Shown here piece after piece: positions 33,112 through 42,447 of a stretch of 45,719 nt of DNA. Made by a program: the position numbers and the translations under genes. Source of the DNA: CAVHIG01 sp963636105. Lineage in GTDB: Bacteria > Bacillota > Clostridia > Peptostreptococcales > Anaerovoracaceae. The stretch is from contig CAVHIG010000007.1 in the NCBI GenBank assembly GCA_963636105.1, positions 1 to 45,719 on the forward strand, given 5' to 3'. The notes beneath the pieces were generated by a model. It had not been told where the DNA came from. It saw nothing but the letters and a program-made list of their open reading frames with translations, and did not search any database. Each line of letters begins with the position of its first letter. Position 1 is the stretch's first letter.

Positions 33112-33468
33112 TTATTCCTCCATATCATCACTAACTTCTATCGCGCGGCAATCGCCCCATACTTTTTCGATATTATATTTTGCTCTCATATCCATTGTAA
33201 ATACGCTGATTATAACGTCCTCAAAATCCATCAGGATCCATCCGGATGTCCTTTTGCCTTCAATGTTTTTAGGGAAAAGTCCATGCTTTGCAAGCTCGTC
33301 GCAAATTTCATCCGAAATGGCTTCTATTTGCCTTTCGTTTATACCGGAGGCCAGTACGAAATAATCGGCAAAGGATGATTTCTCTCCTATATCCAGAATG
33401 AGTACATCCTGTCCTTTTTTCGCCAGACTGGTCTTTGCTGCCAGCATCGCAATGTCATATGTGTTCAT
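33112..33468 (-). CDS. rsfS: Ribosome silencing factor RsfS
   Basis: A 118-residue protein of the RsfS/Iojap family that binds L14 on the 50S subunit and blocks subunit joining when nutrients are scarce. The core DILILDIGEKSSFADYFVLASGINERQIEAI and the late GWILMDFEDVIISVFTMDMRAKYNIEKVWGD are diagnostic. It overlaps yqeK by 14 bp in the conserved nadD-yqeK-rsfS order. Confidence 0.95.
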   Translation of the reverse strand: MNTYDIAMLAAKTSLAKKGQDVLILDIGEKSSFADYFVLASGINERQIEAISDEICDELAKHGLFPKNIEGKRTSGWILMDFEDVIISVFTMDMRAKYNIEKVWGDCRAIEVSDDMEE

Positions 33469-34030
33469 TATTTTTCCTCCTTAGCCAGTCTCTGGCATGT
33501 ATTGTATCTTCATCCAGATACATACCCTTGCTTCTTACAAATTCTATAGTCTTTTCCATGGAAAGAAGGATTACCTTATCGAGTCCCTCGTAGGCTTCTT
33601 TTCTCAGAAGCTCCACACTCGGATAGTCTCTGTTCGGTTCTATAGCATCTGCTATATATATCACCTTTTCAAGATCCGACATACCCTCTCTCCCTGTGGT
33701 ATGAAAGCTTACGGCATTCAGTATATCCTCGTCTTCTATGCCATAGTCGCGCTTCATAATAGCCGCCGCAATTTTTCCATGAGCGAGATTTGCATTGTTT
33801 AGATATTTTTCATCGAGATCCAGCTCTTTCACATAGGAGTTGAGCTCTTCTACGCTCACTCCGCGGAACATATCGTGAAACAGCGCCGCCGTCTTCGCCT
33901 TCGCCGTGTCGACGCCATAAAAACGCGCCAGCTTCTCCGCAGTTTCCACTACTCCATACGTATGCACTCTGCGCTTTTCAGAGAAGTGCTCTTCTATATA
34001 ATTTTTTATAATATCATCTGTACAAATCAT
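33455..34030 (-). CDS. yqeK: YqeK family HD-domain hydrolase (Ap4A hydrolase)
   Basis: A 191-residue HD-domain protein. Metal ligands are visible in RRVHTYGVVETAEKL, in ALFHDMFRG (HD pair), in NANLAHGKIAAAIM and in IYIADAIEPNRDYP. YqeK of B. subtilis is a symmetrical diadenosine tetraphosphate hydrolase, and the same activity is expected here. The start overlaps the nadD stop by 17 bp. Confidence 0.93.
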   Translation of the reverse strand: MICTDDIIKNYIEEHFSEKRRVHTYGVVETAEKLARFYGVDTAKAKTAALFHDMFRGVSVEELNSYVKELDLDEKYLNNANLAHGKIAAAIMKRDYGIEDEDILNAVSFHTTGREGMSDLEKVIYIADAIEPNRDYPSVELLRKEAYEGLDKVILLSMEKTIEFVRSKGMYLDEDTIHARDWLRRKNNEHI

Positions 34031-34616
34031 GCTCTTTTATGTACCTTTCCACGCTCGGCGGCAAATACTCTGACATACTCTCACCCTTCGAAAGTCTTTC
34101 TCTTATTTCTGTTGAGGATATGTCTATCTGCCTGTTTTCAATTTTTTTGATATCTGCGCCATAAATCATTTCAAGCCGATAGATAAGCGTATCGAGCTCA
34201 CTTTCCTTGTAGCCCGGTCTTGAGCCGACAAGATATGAGTAATCCGTCAAAAGCTCAAGAGGCTCTTTCCAAAGCTCTATCTTCAGAAACGCGTCCGTTC
34301 CTATGATAAAATATATCTGCGTATCTACAGGATGCGATTCTTTTATAGCTCGCAAGGTATTTATTGTATATGAAAGCGCCGAGCTTTTCATTTCATAGTC
34401 AGATACCTCCGCCCCCGGAAAGTCGGAAGCTGCCAGCCTTGTCATTTCAAGGCGATGCCAGCTTTCTGTAATTTTTTCTCCGGTCTTGAAGGGCTGCAGC
34501 CTCGCCGGCATAAAAATCAGCTTGTCTAGCTTTGCAGCCTCCATGGCTTCTTTTGCTAGGTAGATGTGACCATAGTGTATGGGATCGAAGGTACCTCCGA
34601 TTATGCCTAATTTCAT
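34014..34616 (-). CDS. nadD: Nicotinate-nucleotide adenylyltransferase
   Basis: A 200-residue nucleotidyltransferase making nicotinic acid adenine dinucleotide for NAD synthesis. The N-terminal GGTFDPIHYGHIYLA contains the (H/T)xGH site, and the C-terminal ISSTEIRERLSKGES motif completes the ATP pocket. It lies 1 bp from the aspS stop and overlaps yqeK, so the trio is likely translated in a coupled manner. Confidence 0.95.
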   Translation of the reverse strand: MKLGIIGGTFDPIHYGHIYLAKEAMEAAKLDKLIFMPARLQPFKTGEKITESWHRLEMTRLAASDFPGAEVSDYEMKSSALSYTINTLRAIKESHPVDTQIYFIIGTDAFLKIELWKEPLELLTDYSYLVGSRPGYKESELDTLIYRLEMIYGADIKKIENRQIDISSTEIRERLSKGESMSEYLPPSVERYIKEHDLYR

Positions 34617-34617
34617 T

Positions 34618-36390
34618 TTACTCTTCTTCTTCTCTCAATTCGATACCAAGCTCGAGAAGCTGCGCTTCATCTGCCGAAGACGGTGCTTCTGATACCATAC
34701 ATTGAGCGTTCTGATTCTTCGGGAACGCAATGACTTCTCGTATGGATGGCTCACCTGACAGCAGCATTACGAGTCTGTCAAGTCCGTAAGCAAGTCCGCC
34801 GTGAGGAGGCGTGCCATATTTGAACGCTTCCAGGATAAAGCCAAATTTTCTTTGCTTTTGCTCTTCAGTAAGTCCGAGTATATCAAACATCTTAGCCTGA
34901 AGATTCCTGTCATGTATTCTTATGGAACCACCACCGAGCTCTACGCCGTTTAAGACAATATCATAAGCGTTTGCCTTGACCTTGAGTGGATCGGTATCCA
35001 AAAGCGGTATGTCTTCTTCCTTCGGTGAAGTAAACGGATGATGCATTGCGCTCAAGTCACCTGTCTCCTCATCCTGCTCATAAAGAGGGAAATCCACTAC
35101 CCAAAGAAGATTATATTGCTTGTCGTCAAGTAGGCCGAGCTTCTTTGCTATATCACGTCTCAAAAAGCCGAGCGAGTCAAATACAACCTTTGCCTTGTCT
35201 GCTACGATGAGTACAAGATCGCCAGCCTTTGCGTCAAATACGCTTAGGATTTCCTTCATCTTCTCCTCAGTGAAGAACTTATTTATAGGCGACTGCACCT
35301 CGCCGTCTCCGACCTTTATCCAGGCCAGACCCTTTGCGCGGAAGTGCTTTATAGCATCCTGAAGCTTGTCGATTTCTTTTCTTGAGAACTTATCAGCTCC
35401 GCCGGTGATGCAGATGCCTCTTACATCTCCGCCTGCCGCTAAAGCATTTGCAAATACGCTGAATTCACAGCCCGCTACCACATCATTAAGCTTCTTAAGC
35501 TCAAAACCGAAGCGCGTATCAGGCTTGTCTGAGCCGTATCTCTCCATCGCCTCATCATAAGTAAGTCTTGGAAGCGGAGTCGCAATCTCCACGCCCATGA
35601 TTTCCTTAAAGAGCTTCTTTAAAAAGCCCTCCTGAATTTCTATGACATCGTCCATATCCACAAAGGACATTTCGAGGTCTATCTGTGTAAATTCCGGCTG
35701 TCTGTCCGCTCTGAGGTCCTCATCACGGAAGCATTTCGCAACCTGGAAATATCTGTCAGTTCCGCCCACCATAAGCAGCTGCTTAAATATCTGCGGTGAC
35801 TGAGGAAGAGCGTAGAAGCTACCCTTGTTTACGCGGGAAGGTACCAGGTAATCTCTTGCTCCCTCCGGTGTAGGTTTTATAAGCATAGGAGTCTCTACCT
35901 CTGTAAAGCCGTTGTCAGAGAAATAATTCCGCGCAAGCTTTACGATATCATGTCTAAAGGTGAGATTTCTCTGCATCTTCTGCTTTCTAAGATCGAGATA
36001 GCGATATTTCAGTCGCAAATTGTCATCTACATTATCATCATCCTTGATATAAATCGGCGGAGTATCAGCCTCTGAGTATAGGATGAGATCGCTTGCAAGA
36101 ATTTCAATGTCTCCCGTAGGCAGACCAGGATTCTTGGATTCGCGCTCTGCTACCACGCCTTTTACGCCTACTACATATTCGCTTCTCAGGCTGTCGGCTT
36201 TTTCAAAAAGCTCACGTGGAATCTTATCGTTGAACACAATCTGAACAATTCCGGTCTTGTCTCTTAGGTCGCAAAAAATGAGACCGCCGAGATTTCTCTT
36301 CTTTTGTATCCAGCCGTTTAGTACCACTTCTCTGCCGATATCCTCTGCTCGTAGGACGCCGCACATATGTGTTCTCTTGTAAATGCCCAT
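34618..36390 (-). CDS. aspS: Aspartyl-tRNA synthetase
   Basis: A 590-residue class IIb synthetase. The N-terminal OB-fold anticodon domain (GWIQKKRNLGGLIFCDLRDKTGIVQIVF) is followed by motif 2 (FRDEDLRADRQPEFTQID) and, after a bacterial insertion domain, motif 3 (GLAYGLDRLVMLL). Whether it is discriminating or also charges tRNA-Asn cannot be settled from this window, since gatCAB genes are not present. hisS ends 1 bp upstream of its start. Confidence 0.97.
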   Translation of the reverse strand: MGIYKRTHMCGVLRAEDIGREVVLNGWIQKKRNLGGLIFCDLRDKTGIVQIVFNDKIPRELFEKADSLRSEYVVGVKGVVAERESKNPGLPTGDIEILASDLILYSEADTPPIYIKDDDNVDDNLRLKYRYLDLRKQKMQRNLTFRHDIVKLARNYFSDNGFTEVETPMLIKPTPEGARDYLVPSRVNKGSFYALPQSPQIFKQLLMVGGTDRYFQVAKCFRDEDLRADRQPEFTQIDLEMSFVDMDDVIEIQEGFLKKLFKEIMGVEIATPLPRLTYDEAMERYGSDKPDTRFGFELKKLNDVVAGCEFSVFANALAAGGDVRGICITGGADKFSRKEIDKLQDAIKHFRAKGLAWIKVGDGEVQSPINKFFTEEKMKEILSVFDAKAGDLVLIVADKAKVVFDSLGFLRRDIAKKLGLLDDKQYNLLWVVDFPLYEQDEETGDLSAMHHPFTSPKEEDIPLLDTDPLKVKANAYDIVLNGVELGGGSIRIHDRNLQAKMFDILGLTEEQKQRKFGFILEAFKYGTPPHGGLAYGLDRLVMLLSGEPSIREVIAFPKNQNAQCMVSEAPSSADEAQLLELGIELREEEE

Positions 36391-36391
36391 A

Positions 36392-37648
36392 TTATTTCTC
36401 CTTTACTGCATCCGTAATATCCTCAATAGCCACCGGCCTTTGCTGGCCTGTAGCCATATCTTTCAGTGTCACCTTGCCCTCATCAAGTTCATTGTCGCCT
36501 ATGACCACAGTATATTTTGCACCGAGTCTATCAGCATATTTAAACTGCCCCTTGACATTTCTTGCGAGCATGTCCATCTCTGCGCAAACTCCGTCGTTTC
36601 TGAGCTTTCTCATGAGTTTTAGCGAAAATGCCTTTGCTCTGTCTCCCATAAAGACGATAAATACATCCGTACCTGCCGGCTTTGGTATGACTACGCCATT
36701 TGCTTCCATGACAAGGAGAAGTCTTTCTATACCAAGGCCAAAGCCTACGCCCGGAATAGGAGGTCCACCCACCTCTTCGATAAGGTGATCGTAACGTCCT
36801 CCGCCGCACACAGTGCCCTGTGCGCCGATATTATTTGATACAAATTCAAAAGCTGTCTTTGTATAATAATCAAGTCCTCTTACAATTCCAGGATCTACCA
36901 CAAAAGGAATATCCATAGCCGTAAGATTCTCCTGAAGCTCATCAAAGGCTTCCTTGCACTCGTCGCAGAGATAATCTATCATAAGCGGCGCTCCCTTTAC
37001 AAGATCCTGGCAAATCGGTGATTTGCAATCAAGTATTCTGAGCGGATTTTTTTCATAACGCGTCTTGCATGTGTCGCAAAGCTCATCATATTTCGGAGCG
37101 AGGAAAGCCTTGAGCGCTTCCCTATGCTTTTTACGGCAATTTGGACAGCCTATGGAATTTATCCTAAGCTCCACGTCCTTTACCCCCAGGCTCGATAGGA
37201 AATCATAGCCCAGAGAAATAATCTCTGCATCCGCCATCATATTTCCGGTACCGAAGGTCTCTATTCCAAACTGGTGGAACTCGCGAAGCCTGCCTGATTG
37301 CGGCTTTTCATATCTGAAGCATGGAGTCACATAATACATCTTTGTAGGCTGCACGTCAGCATATGTCTTGTGCTCTATAAAAGCCCTGACAGCCGGAGAA
37401 GTGCCCTCAGGCTTTAGGGTAATGCTTCTGCCCGCATAATCCTTAAACGTATACATTTCCTTTTGCACCACATCCGTGGTCTCGCCTATGCCTCTTGCAA
37501 AGAGCTCTGTGTGCTCAAATGCCGGAGTTCTGATCTCCTTGAACCCATACCTCGCACATAGGTCAGCAAAAGCTTTTTCTACAAAGTGCCATTTGTAGGA
37601 ATCGGACGGCATCACGTCCTTTGTACCTTTTGGTATATTTGTAAGCAT
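36392..37648 (-). CDS. hisS: Histidyl-tRNA synthetase
   Basis: A 418-residue class II synthetase. Motif 1 region is EIRTPAFEHTELFARGIGE, motif 2 is PCFRYEKPQSGRLREFHQFGIE, and the histidine-specific motifs GLDYYTKTAFEF and GGRYDHLIEEVGG are present, with motif 3 as GVGFGLGIERLLL. A zinc-like set of cysteines occurs in the insertion (CPNCRKKH...CDTCKTRYEKN). The hisS-aspS pair is conserved in Bacillota, and no T-box precedes it here because it is operon-internal. Confidence 0.97.
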   Translation of the reverse strand: MLTNIPKGTKDVMPSDSYKWHFVEKAFADLCARYGFKEIRTPAFEHTELFARGIGETTDVVQKEMYTFKDYAGRSITLKPEGTSPAVRAFIEHKTYADVQPTKMYYVTPCFRYEKPQSGRLREFHQFGIETFGTGNMMADAEIISLGYDFLSSLGVKDVELRINSIGCPNCRKKHREALKAFLAPKYDELCDTCKTRYEKNPLRILDCKSPICQDLVKGAPLMIDYLCDECKEAFDELQENLTAMDIPFVVDPGIVRGLDYYTKTAFEFVSNNIGAQGTVCGGGRYDHLIEEVGGPPIPGVGFGLGIERLLLVMEANGVVIPKPAGTDVFIVFMGDRAKAFSLKLMRKLRNDGVCAEMDMLARNVKGQFKYADRLGAKYTVVIGDNELDEGKVTLKDMATGQQRPVAIEDITDAVKEK

Positions 37649-37659
37649 GTCTTTGCCTC

Positions 37660-39069
37660 CTAAAATAAATTTCTTTCTTTTCTTTCAATCATTTCATCGA
37701 TCCGCGAAATGTAAATCTCATAATTTGTCACATTTGCCACTCTCTCAAGCCTGTTTTCCTCCGGATAATATGCCTTTGAAATGCCCCCTGCGCCGAGAGC
37801 GACAATGCTTTGAGCCTCTTCCATTATCCTTATATTATATATACCAGCCGTATCACCCTTGCACCAGCCGATATTCTCAAAGCTGCCCGCCATATGCTTT
37901 TGACGGTAAAGATAATACGGACGATAAGCTGCCCCGATGAGAATCTCCCGCGCAGCCGCAAGCATATTTCTCACAATATCCGCCTGCTTATAATGAAAAT
38001 CCTTATCCTGCTCTATAAGCCTTGATGCCCGCTTCACAGCCAGCGTATGGACGGTGATATTTTGCGCGCCCACGACTATCATTTTCTTCAAGGAATCTAT
38101 AAAGTCAGCCTCGTTTTCCTCAGGAAGTCCGGCGATAAGATCTGCATTTATCACAGGAATCTCCACCTTCTTTGCGATCTCAAAAGCCCTCCAGGTATCC
38201 TCCGGAGTATGCGCCCGTCCTATGAGCTCAAGCGTGCGCTGCTTCATCGATTGCGGATTTATACTTATCCTGCCGGCGCCATACTCCTTGATAGCAAGCA
38301 GCTTACCTTCAGTAATCGTATCGGGACGTCCCGCCTCCACGGTAAATTCCTTTACCTTATCCATAGGAAAGGCCGCCCTTATATGCCGCAAAAGCTCCGA
38401 AAGCTGCTCCTCCGTAAGCGTCGTAGGTGTGCCGCCGCCGATATATATCGACTCCGGGACTATATTCTTTCCAGCCATCATATCGCCCACGGCGTCTATC
38501 TCCTTATGCAAGGCTGTCATGTATCGCTCAATCTCGCTCGCACCCACCTGATTTGAAGCAAAGGAGCAATACACGCACCTTGTGGGACAAAACGGTATGC
38601 CGATATAGAGCCCAAGCGAATTTTCCGGCGGTTTTCCCAAAATCTTCCTTTGATATTCGCAGGTATCTATGATGAGCTCCGCCTTTTCAGGACTTAGATA
38701 ATAAAAATCCTCAAAACGCTTCTTCGCTTCATCGCGGCTGCCGAGCTTATCAAGCACCTCTCCGGCAAGCTTCACAGGCCGCACGCCCGTAAGTATGCCC
38801 CAATCCGGCTTCTTCCCTGTAAGCAGCGAGAGCTTCTCGAAAATCTCGCGCTTGATGTCATCCTTTGCGCCGTTTCCGCCCTCATTTATGACGATTTCAC
38901 TCTCATAGACCGTTTCTTCCTCTTGCGGAAACTGCGAGAGCTTACGGCTTTTTTCTGGGCTTTCCTTTTCGCCCAGGTAGAGGTCGTAGCTGTCCGGCTG
39001 CAAAAATACCTTTATAAGCTCGTCAAATTCGTATTTATTTTCAATTCCTTTAATTCTAATCTTATACAA
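37660..39069 (-). CDS. hemZ: HemZ-type coproporphyrinogen III dehydrogenase (radical SAM)
   Basis: A radical SAM protein of about 469 residues. The cluster motif CPTRCVYCSF lies near residue 165 and SIYIGGGTPTTLTEEQL is the HemN-family signature. The N-terminal domain of about 150 residues is typical of HemZ. The family is annotated as making protoporphyrinogen, but HemZ activity is less certain than HemN, and no other haem genes are visible here. The open frame begins with TTG at 39090; a second TTG at 39069 is 10 nt downstream of AGAGG and gives LYKIRIKG as N terminus, so it is preferred. Either start overlaps the MBL gene. Confidence 0.88.
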   Translation of the reverse strand: MYKIRIKGIENKYEFDELIKVFLQPDSYDLYLGEKESPEKSRKLSQFPQEEETVYESEIVINEGGNGAKDDIKREIFEKLSLLTGKKPDWGILTGVRPVKLAGEVLDKLGSRDEAKKRFEDFYYLSPEKAELIIDTCEYQRKILGKPPENSLGLYIGIPFCPTRCVYCSFASNQVGASEIERYMTALHKEIDAVGDMMAGKNIVPESIYIGGGTPTTLTEEQLSELLRHIRAAFPMDKVKEFTVEAGRPDTITEGKLLAIKEYGAGRISINPQSMKQRTLELIGRAHTPEDTWRAFEIAKKVEIPVINADLIAGLPEENEADFIDSLKKMIVVGAQNITVHTLAVKRASRLIEQDKDFHYKQADIVRNMLAAAREILIGAAYRPYYLYRQKHMAGSFENIGWCKGDTAGIYNIRIMEEAQSIVALGAGGISKAYYPEENRLERVANVTNYEIYISRIDEMIERKERNLF

Positions 39070-39682
39070 AAGGGTTGTTCCTCTTCTCAAATCCTATATC
39101 TGTATAGCCCATATGACCCGGATATACCTTTGTATTGTCCGGAAGCACAAAGAGCTTTTCGCGAATCGACTTTGCAAGCTGTCTGAATGAGCCTCCCGCA
39201 AAATCTGTACGACCTACAGACTGGCGGAACAAAGTGTCTCCGCTAAATAGCACATCATCTATCAAAATACACATTCCTCCCGGAGTATGACCCGGAGTCA
39301 TGAGAAAATGCAATTTCATATCGCCCACATCCAGGCTGTCTCCGTCATCAACCCAGATATCAGCCTCAAGCTCTACTTTCTTTGAACATACATCCATTGA
39401 AAGGTTGAATTGAGCCGTACCGAGCATCTCCTTTTCGGCAAGCGCCGCTACAAGCTTTGCTTTCGGATAATCCTTCATATATTCTGTCACACCGCCTATA
39501 TGGTCACCGTGGCCGTGTGTCAAAATGATATATTCCACCTCGTAGCCCTCGTCCGCGATAAGGTTTACCGTACGCATATTATGTCCACCAGGGTCTACTA
39601 TAAAGGCCTTCTTCGTCTCCTCATCTGCTACTATATATGTATTTACATCAAGCGGACCGCTTGGAATATTCGTTATCTTCAT
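39062..39682 (-). CDS. MBL-fold metallo-hydrolase (glyoxalase II-like)
   Basis: A 206-residue metallo-beta-lactamase fold protein. The metal motif THGHGDHIGG (HxHxDH) lies near residue 55, followed by MTPGHTPGGMC, SGDTLFRQSVGRTDF and a final KVYPGHMG. These match the hydroxyacylglutathione hydrolase-like group common beside relA-dtd in Bacillota. The substrate is unknown. It ends within the hemZ start region. Confidence 0.9.
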   Translation of the reverse strand: MKITNIPSGPLDVNTYIVADEETKKAFIVDPGGHNMRTVNLIADEGYEVEYIILTHGHGDHIGGVTEYMKDYPKAKLVAALAEKEMLGTAQFNLSMDVCSKKVELEADIWVDDGDSLDVGDMKLHFLMTPGHTPGGMCILIDDVLFSGDTLFRQSVGRTDFAGGSFRQLAKSIREKLFVLPDNTKVYPGHMGYTDIGFEKRNNPFV

Positions 39683-39712
39683 CTAAAATCTCTCACTTTC
39701 AAATAGTGCTTT

Positions 39713-39735
39713 TGCAATGTCCTGATTGCATTGCA
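39713..39735. other. Small hairpin in the dtd-MBL gap
   Basis: TGCAATG (39713-39719) pairs with CATTGCA (39729-39735) around a 9-nt loop. The dtd 3' end also holds an ACAGC/GCTGT hairpin followed by T's just before its stop. Together they may slow or partly terminate transcription, but neither is a strong terminator. Confidence 0.4.
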
Positions 39736-39740
39736 GCTCT

Positions 39741-40190
39741 CTAAAACAGCTTTTTGCTGTCTAAGAGTATCGTTACAGGTCCATCATTATATATCCTTAC
39801 GAGCATATCCGCCTGGAAGATACCTTCCTGAACGTCGATGCCCTCATTTTTTACCTTGTCTACAAAATCTCTATAAAGGGCATTTGCCTCCTCCGGCCTT
39901 GCAGCCTTTATAAAGCTTGGCCTCTTGCCCTTCCTTGCATCACCGAGCAGCGTAAATTGCGATACGGCAAGCACCTGTCCCCCTACATCCTTTATAGAGA
40001 GATTCATCTTGCCCTCGCTGTCCTCAAAAACTCTAAGGCCTGTCACCTTATCCGCTATATAGGCCGCGTCCTTTTCGGTATCTCCGTCTTCCACTCCCAA
40101 AAGTACCATAAAGCCCTTCTCTATACTGCCTGTAATCTTGCCGTCTACCGTCACATCAGAACATGTGACTCTTTGTACTACTGCTCTCAT
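39741..40190 (-). CDS. dtd: D-aminoacyl-tRNA deacylase
   Basis: A 149-residue editing enzyme that removes D-amino acids (and glycine from tRNA-Ala) from mischarged tRNA. Both family motifs are intact: AVSQFTLLGDARKGKRPSF and the Gly-cisPro motif in NDGPVTILLDS. The N terminus MRAVVQRVTCSDVTVDG is standard. The rsh-dtd order matches Bacillus. Confidence 0.96.
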   Translation of the reverse strand: MRAVVQRVTCSDVTVDGKITGSIEKGFMVLLGVEDGDTEKDAAYIADKVTGLRVFEDSEGKMNLSIKDVGGQVLAVSQFTLLGDARKGKRPSFIKAARPEEANALYRDFVDKVKNEGIDVQEGIFQADMLVRIYNDGPVTILLDSKKLF

Positions 40191-40241
40191 ATATTATACT
40201 CCGTAAAATTCTTTTCTCCACTGTGCAGCAAAGCTAAAATA

Positions 40242-42425
40242 TTACATGCTGCGATATACGTTTACTACGCCCGGTACACTACGCAGGTTTTTGAGCACCT
40301 TTTCCATTTGATTTGTATTGGAGATGGACAAGGTCATGACGATATTTACATCTTTTTCCTTGCCGCTCTTTGCGTTTACACCGGCTATATGCACGCCCAT
40401 ATCCTCGCAGGTTCTCGAAAGGTCTGTAAACAGGCCCTTTCTGTCCTCCGCCACTATAGATATGTCTGCGTTGTAATTTTTGTTGTCCTTGCTCGCATTC
40501 CAATTGACTTCAATAAGTCTTTGCTTTTCCTCTTCTGGTATCGAGACGATATTTACACAATCCTTTCTGTGGACTGATATGCCTCTGCCTTTTGTGATAA
40601 AGCCTACTATCTCATCCCCCGGCACAGGATTGCAGCACTTTGAAAATCTTATGAGAAGATTTTCTACACCTTCCACACTTACGCCGGCGCTATTATCCGA
40701 GGACTTTTTATCTTTTTTGTGATCCTCTACAGGAATATTTATTATATTTGTCTCATTTTTCTTTTGCTCAGCCTGATAATCTTCCGTATAATATCCGATC
40801 AGCATGCCGGCTACCTTTGCGAGGAACGAGCCGCCATGGCTTATCTGGCTGTAGAGCTCATCTACGCTGTTTACATTGAGAGCCCTTGTCACCCTGCTTA
40901 TGTAGGTACTCTTGAGTACAAGCTGAGTATCGTAGCCCTTTCTCTTGGCATATTTTTCAAGGAGCTCCTTGCCCTTTTCGACATTTTCGCTCTTATTTTC
41001 TTTTTTGAGCCAGCTTCTGATCTTGCTTCTGGCGCCCGTGCTCTTTGCGATTCTGAGCCAATCCGTACTCGGGCCGCTGGAATTTGATGAGGTGACTATC
41101 TCTACTATATCTCCGTTTTGAAGGACGTAGTCGATAGGTACCATCTTACCATTTATCTTTGCGCCTATGCACTTATATCCTATCGCCGAGTGAATTTTGA
41201 AGGCAAAATCCAGCGGCGTAGAGCCAGAAGGAAGCTCTATGACCTCTCCGCGCGGAGTAAATACAAATACCTGACTTGCGAAAAGATCTACTTTCAGTGA
41301 TTCCATGAATTCCATAGGGTCATTCATGTCCTTTTGAAGCTCAAGTGTCTGACGCAGCCATGCAAGCTTTACCTCTTCCTTGTCCGCGGAAATGCCTTCC
41401 TTGTACTTCCAGTGCGCCGCAATACCATACTCCGCGACCTTATGCATCTCATAGGTACGTATCTGGATTTCAAAAGGATCTCCATTGTCGCCTATTACGG
41501 TAGTATGCAATGACTGGTACATGTTTGGCTTAGGCATTGCTATATAGTCTTTGAATTTGCCCGGGATAGGCTTCCACATCGTATGTACTATGCCGAGCAC
41601 CGCATAGCAATCCTTGACGGTGTCCACTATGACTCTCACAGCCATAAGGTCAAATATTTCGTCAAATTGCTTGTTTTGGAATTTCATCTTTTTATAGATG
41701 CTGTAAAAATGTTTCGAACGTCCCATGATGTCGTAGTGGATATCCATATCGTCGAGGGATTCTCTTATTTCGGACATTACATGGTCTATAATTTCGGATC
41801 TTTGCTGCTTTTTCGCAGCGACATTCTTTCTGATATCCTCATATGCCTCAGGCTCAAGATATTTGAATGCCGTATCCTCAAGCTCAAATTTCATCGTATA
41901 TATGCCCAGCCTGCTTGCAAGCGGAGCATATATATCGATGGTTTCCTGACTTTTTTCTTTTATCTTTTCTTCTGTCATATAATTCAGAGTACGCATATTG
42001 TGAAGCCTGTCAGCCAGCTTTATTATGAGCACCCTGATATCCTTTGACATGGCGAGAAACATCTTTCTGAGGTTTTCCGCCTGTCTTTCAGCCTTGCTTT
42101 CAAATTTGAGTGAACCGAGCTTTGTCACTCCATCCACAAGAAGTTTTACATTTTCGCCAAAATCTTCCTTGAGCTGCTCCTCTGTATAACTCGTATCCTC
42201 CACTACATCGTGAAGAAGCCCTGCTACCAGTGTCTCATCATCCATTCCAAGCTCCGCCAAAATTATGGCCACAGCAATAGGATGGATAAAATAAGGCTCA
42301 CCGGATTTTCGGAGCTGAGTTCCGTGCATTTTTATACCCAAATCATAGGCTCTTCCGACAAGAGCCGTATTGTAATTCGGATTTATTGCTGTTATTTTGT
42401 TCAAAAACTCTTCTTTTGAAAGCAT
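40242..42425 (-). CDS. rsh: Bifunctional (p)ppGpp synthetase/hydrolase (Rsh)
   Basis: A 727-residue RelA/SpoT homologue. The HD hydrolase domain has GEPYFIHPIAVA and LLHDVVEDTSYT near residues 40-75, with KLADRLHNMRTL. The synthetase domain has RSKHFYSIYKKMK and MPKPNMYQSLHTTV. TGS (VFVFTPRGEVIELPSGSTPLDFAFKIH), a zinc-finger-like ISHGGS/ CCNPVPGDEI region and a C-terminal ACT domain follow. Both catalytic halves look intact, so it should both make and degrade the alarmone. It follows secDF by 22 bp. Confidence 0.96.
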   Translation of the reverse strand: MLSKEEFLNKITAINPNYNTALVGRAYDLGIKMHGTQLRKSGEPYFIHPIAVAIILAELGMDDETLVAGLLHDVVEDTSYTEEQLKEDFGENVKLLVDGVTKLGSLKFESKAERQAENLRKMFLAMSKDIRVLIIKLADRLHNMRTLNYMTEEKIKEKSQETIDIYAPLASRLGIYTMKFELEDTAFKYLEPEAYEDIRKNVAAKKQQRSEIIDHVMSEIRESLDDMDIHYDIMGRSKHFYSIYKKMKFQNKQFDEIFDLMAVRVIVDTVKDCYAVLGIVHTMWKPIPGKFKDYIAMPKPNMYQSLHTTVIGDNGDPFEIQIRTYEMHKVAEYGIAAHWKYKEGISADKEEVKLAWLRQTLELQKDMNDPMEFMESLKVDLFASQVFVFTPRGEVIELPSGSTPLDFAFKIHSAIGYKCIGAKINGKMVPIDYVLQNGDIVEIVTSSNSSGPSTDWLRIAKSTGARSKIRSWLKKENKSENVEKGKELLEKYAKRKGYDTQLVLKSTYISRVTRALNVNSVDELYSQISHGGSFLAKVAGMLIGYYTEDYQAEQKKNETNIINIPVEDHKKDKKSSDNSAGVSVEGVENLLIRFSKCCNPVPGDEIVGFITKGRGISVHRKDCVNIVSIPEEEKQRLIEVNWNASKDNKNYNADISIVAEDRKGLFTDLSRTCEDMGVHIAGVNAKSGKEKDVNIVMTLSISNTNQMEKVLKNLRSVPGVVNVYRSM

Positions 42426-42447
42426 ATTCTCACCTTATACGATAATT

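Noticed and set aside
33109..37660. T-box leaders for leuS, aspS and hisS
   Set aside because: The genes are separated by 1-11 bp, so there is no room for a T-box; none is seen ahead of the operon promoter either.
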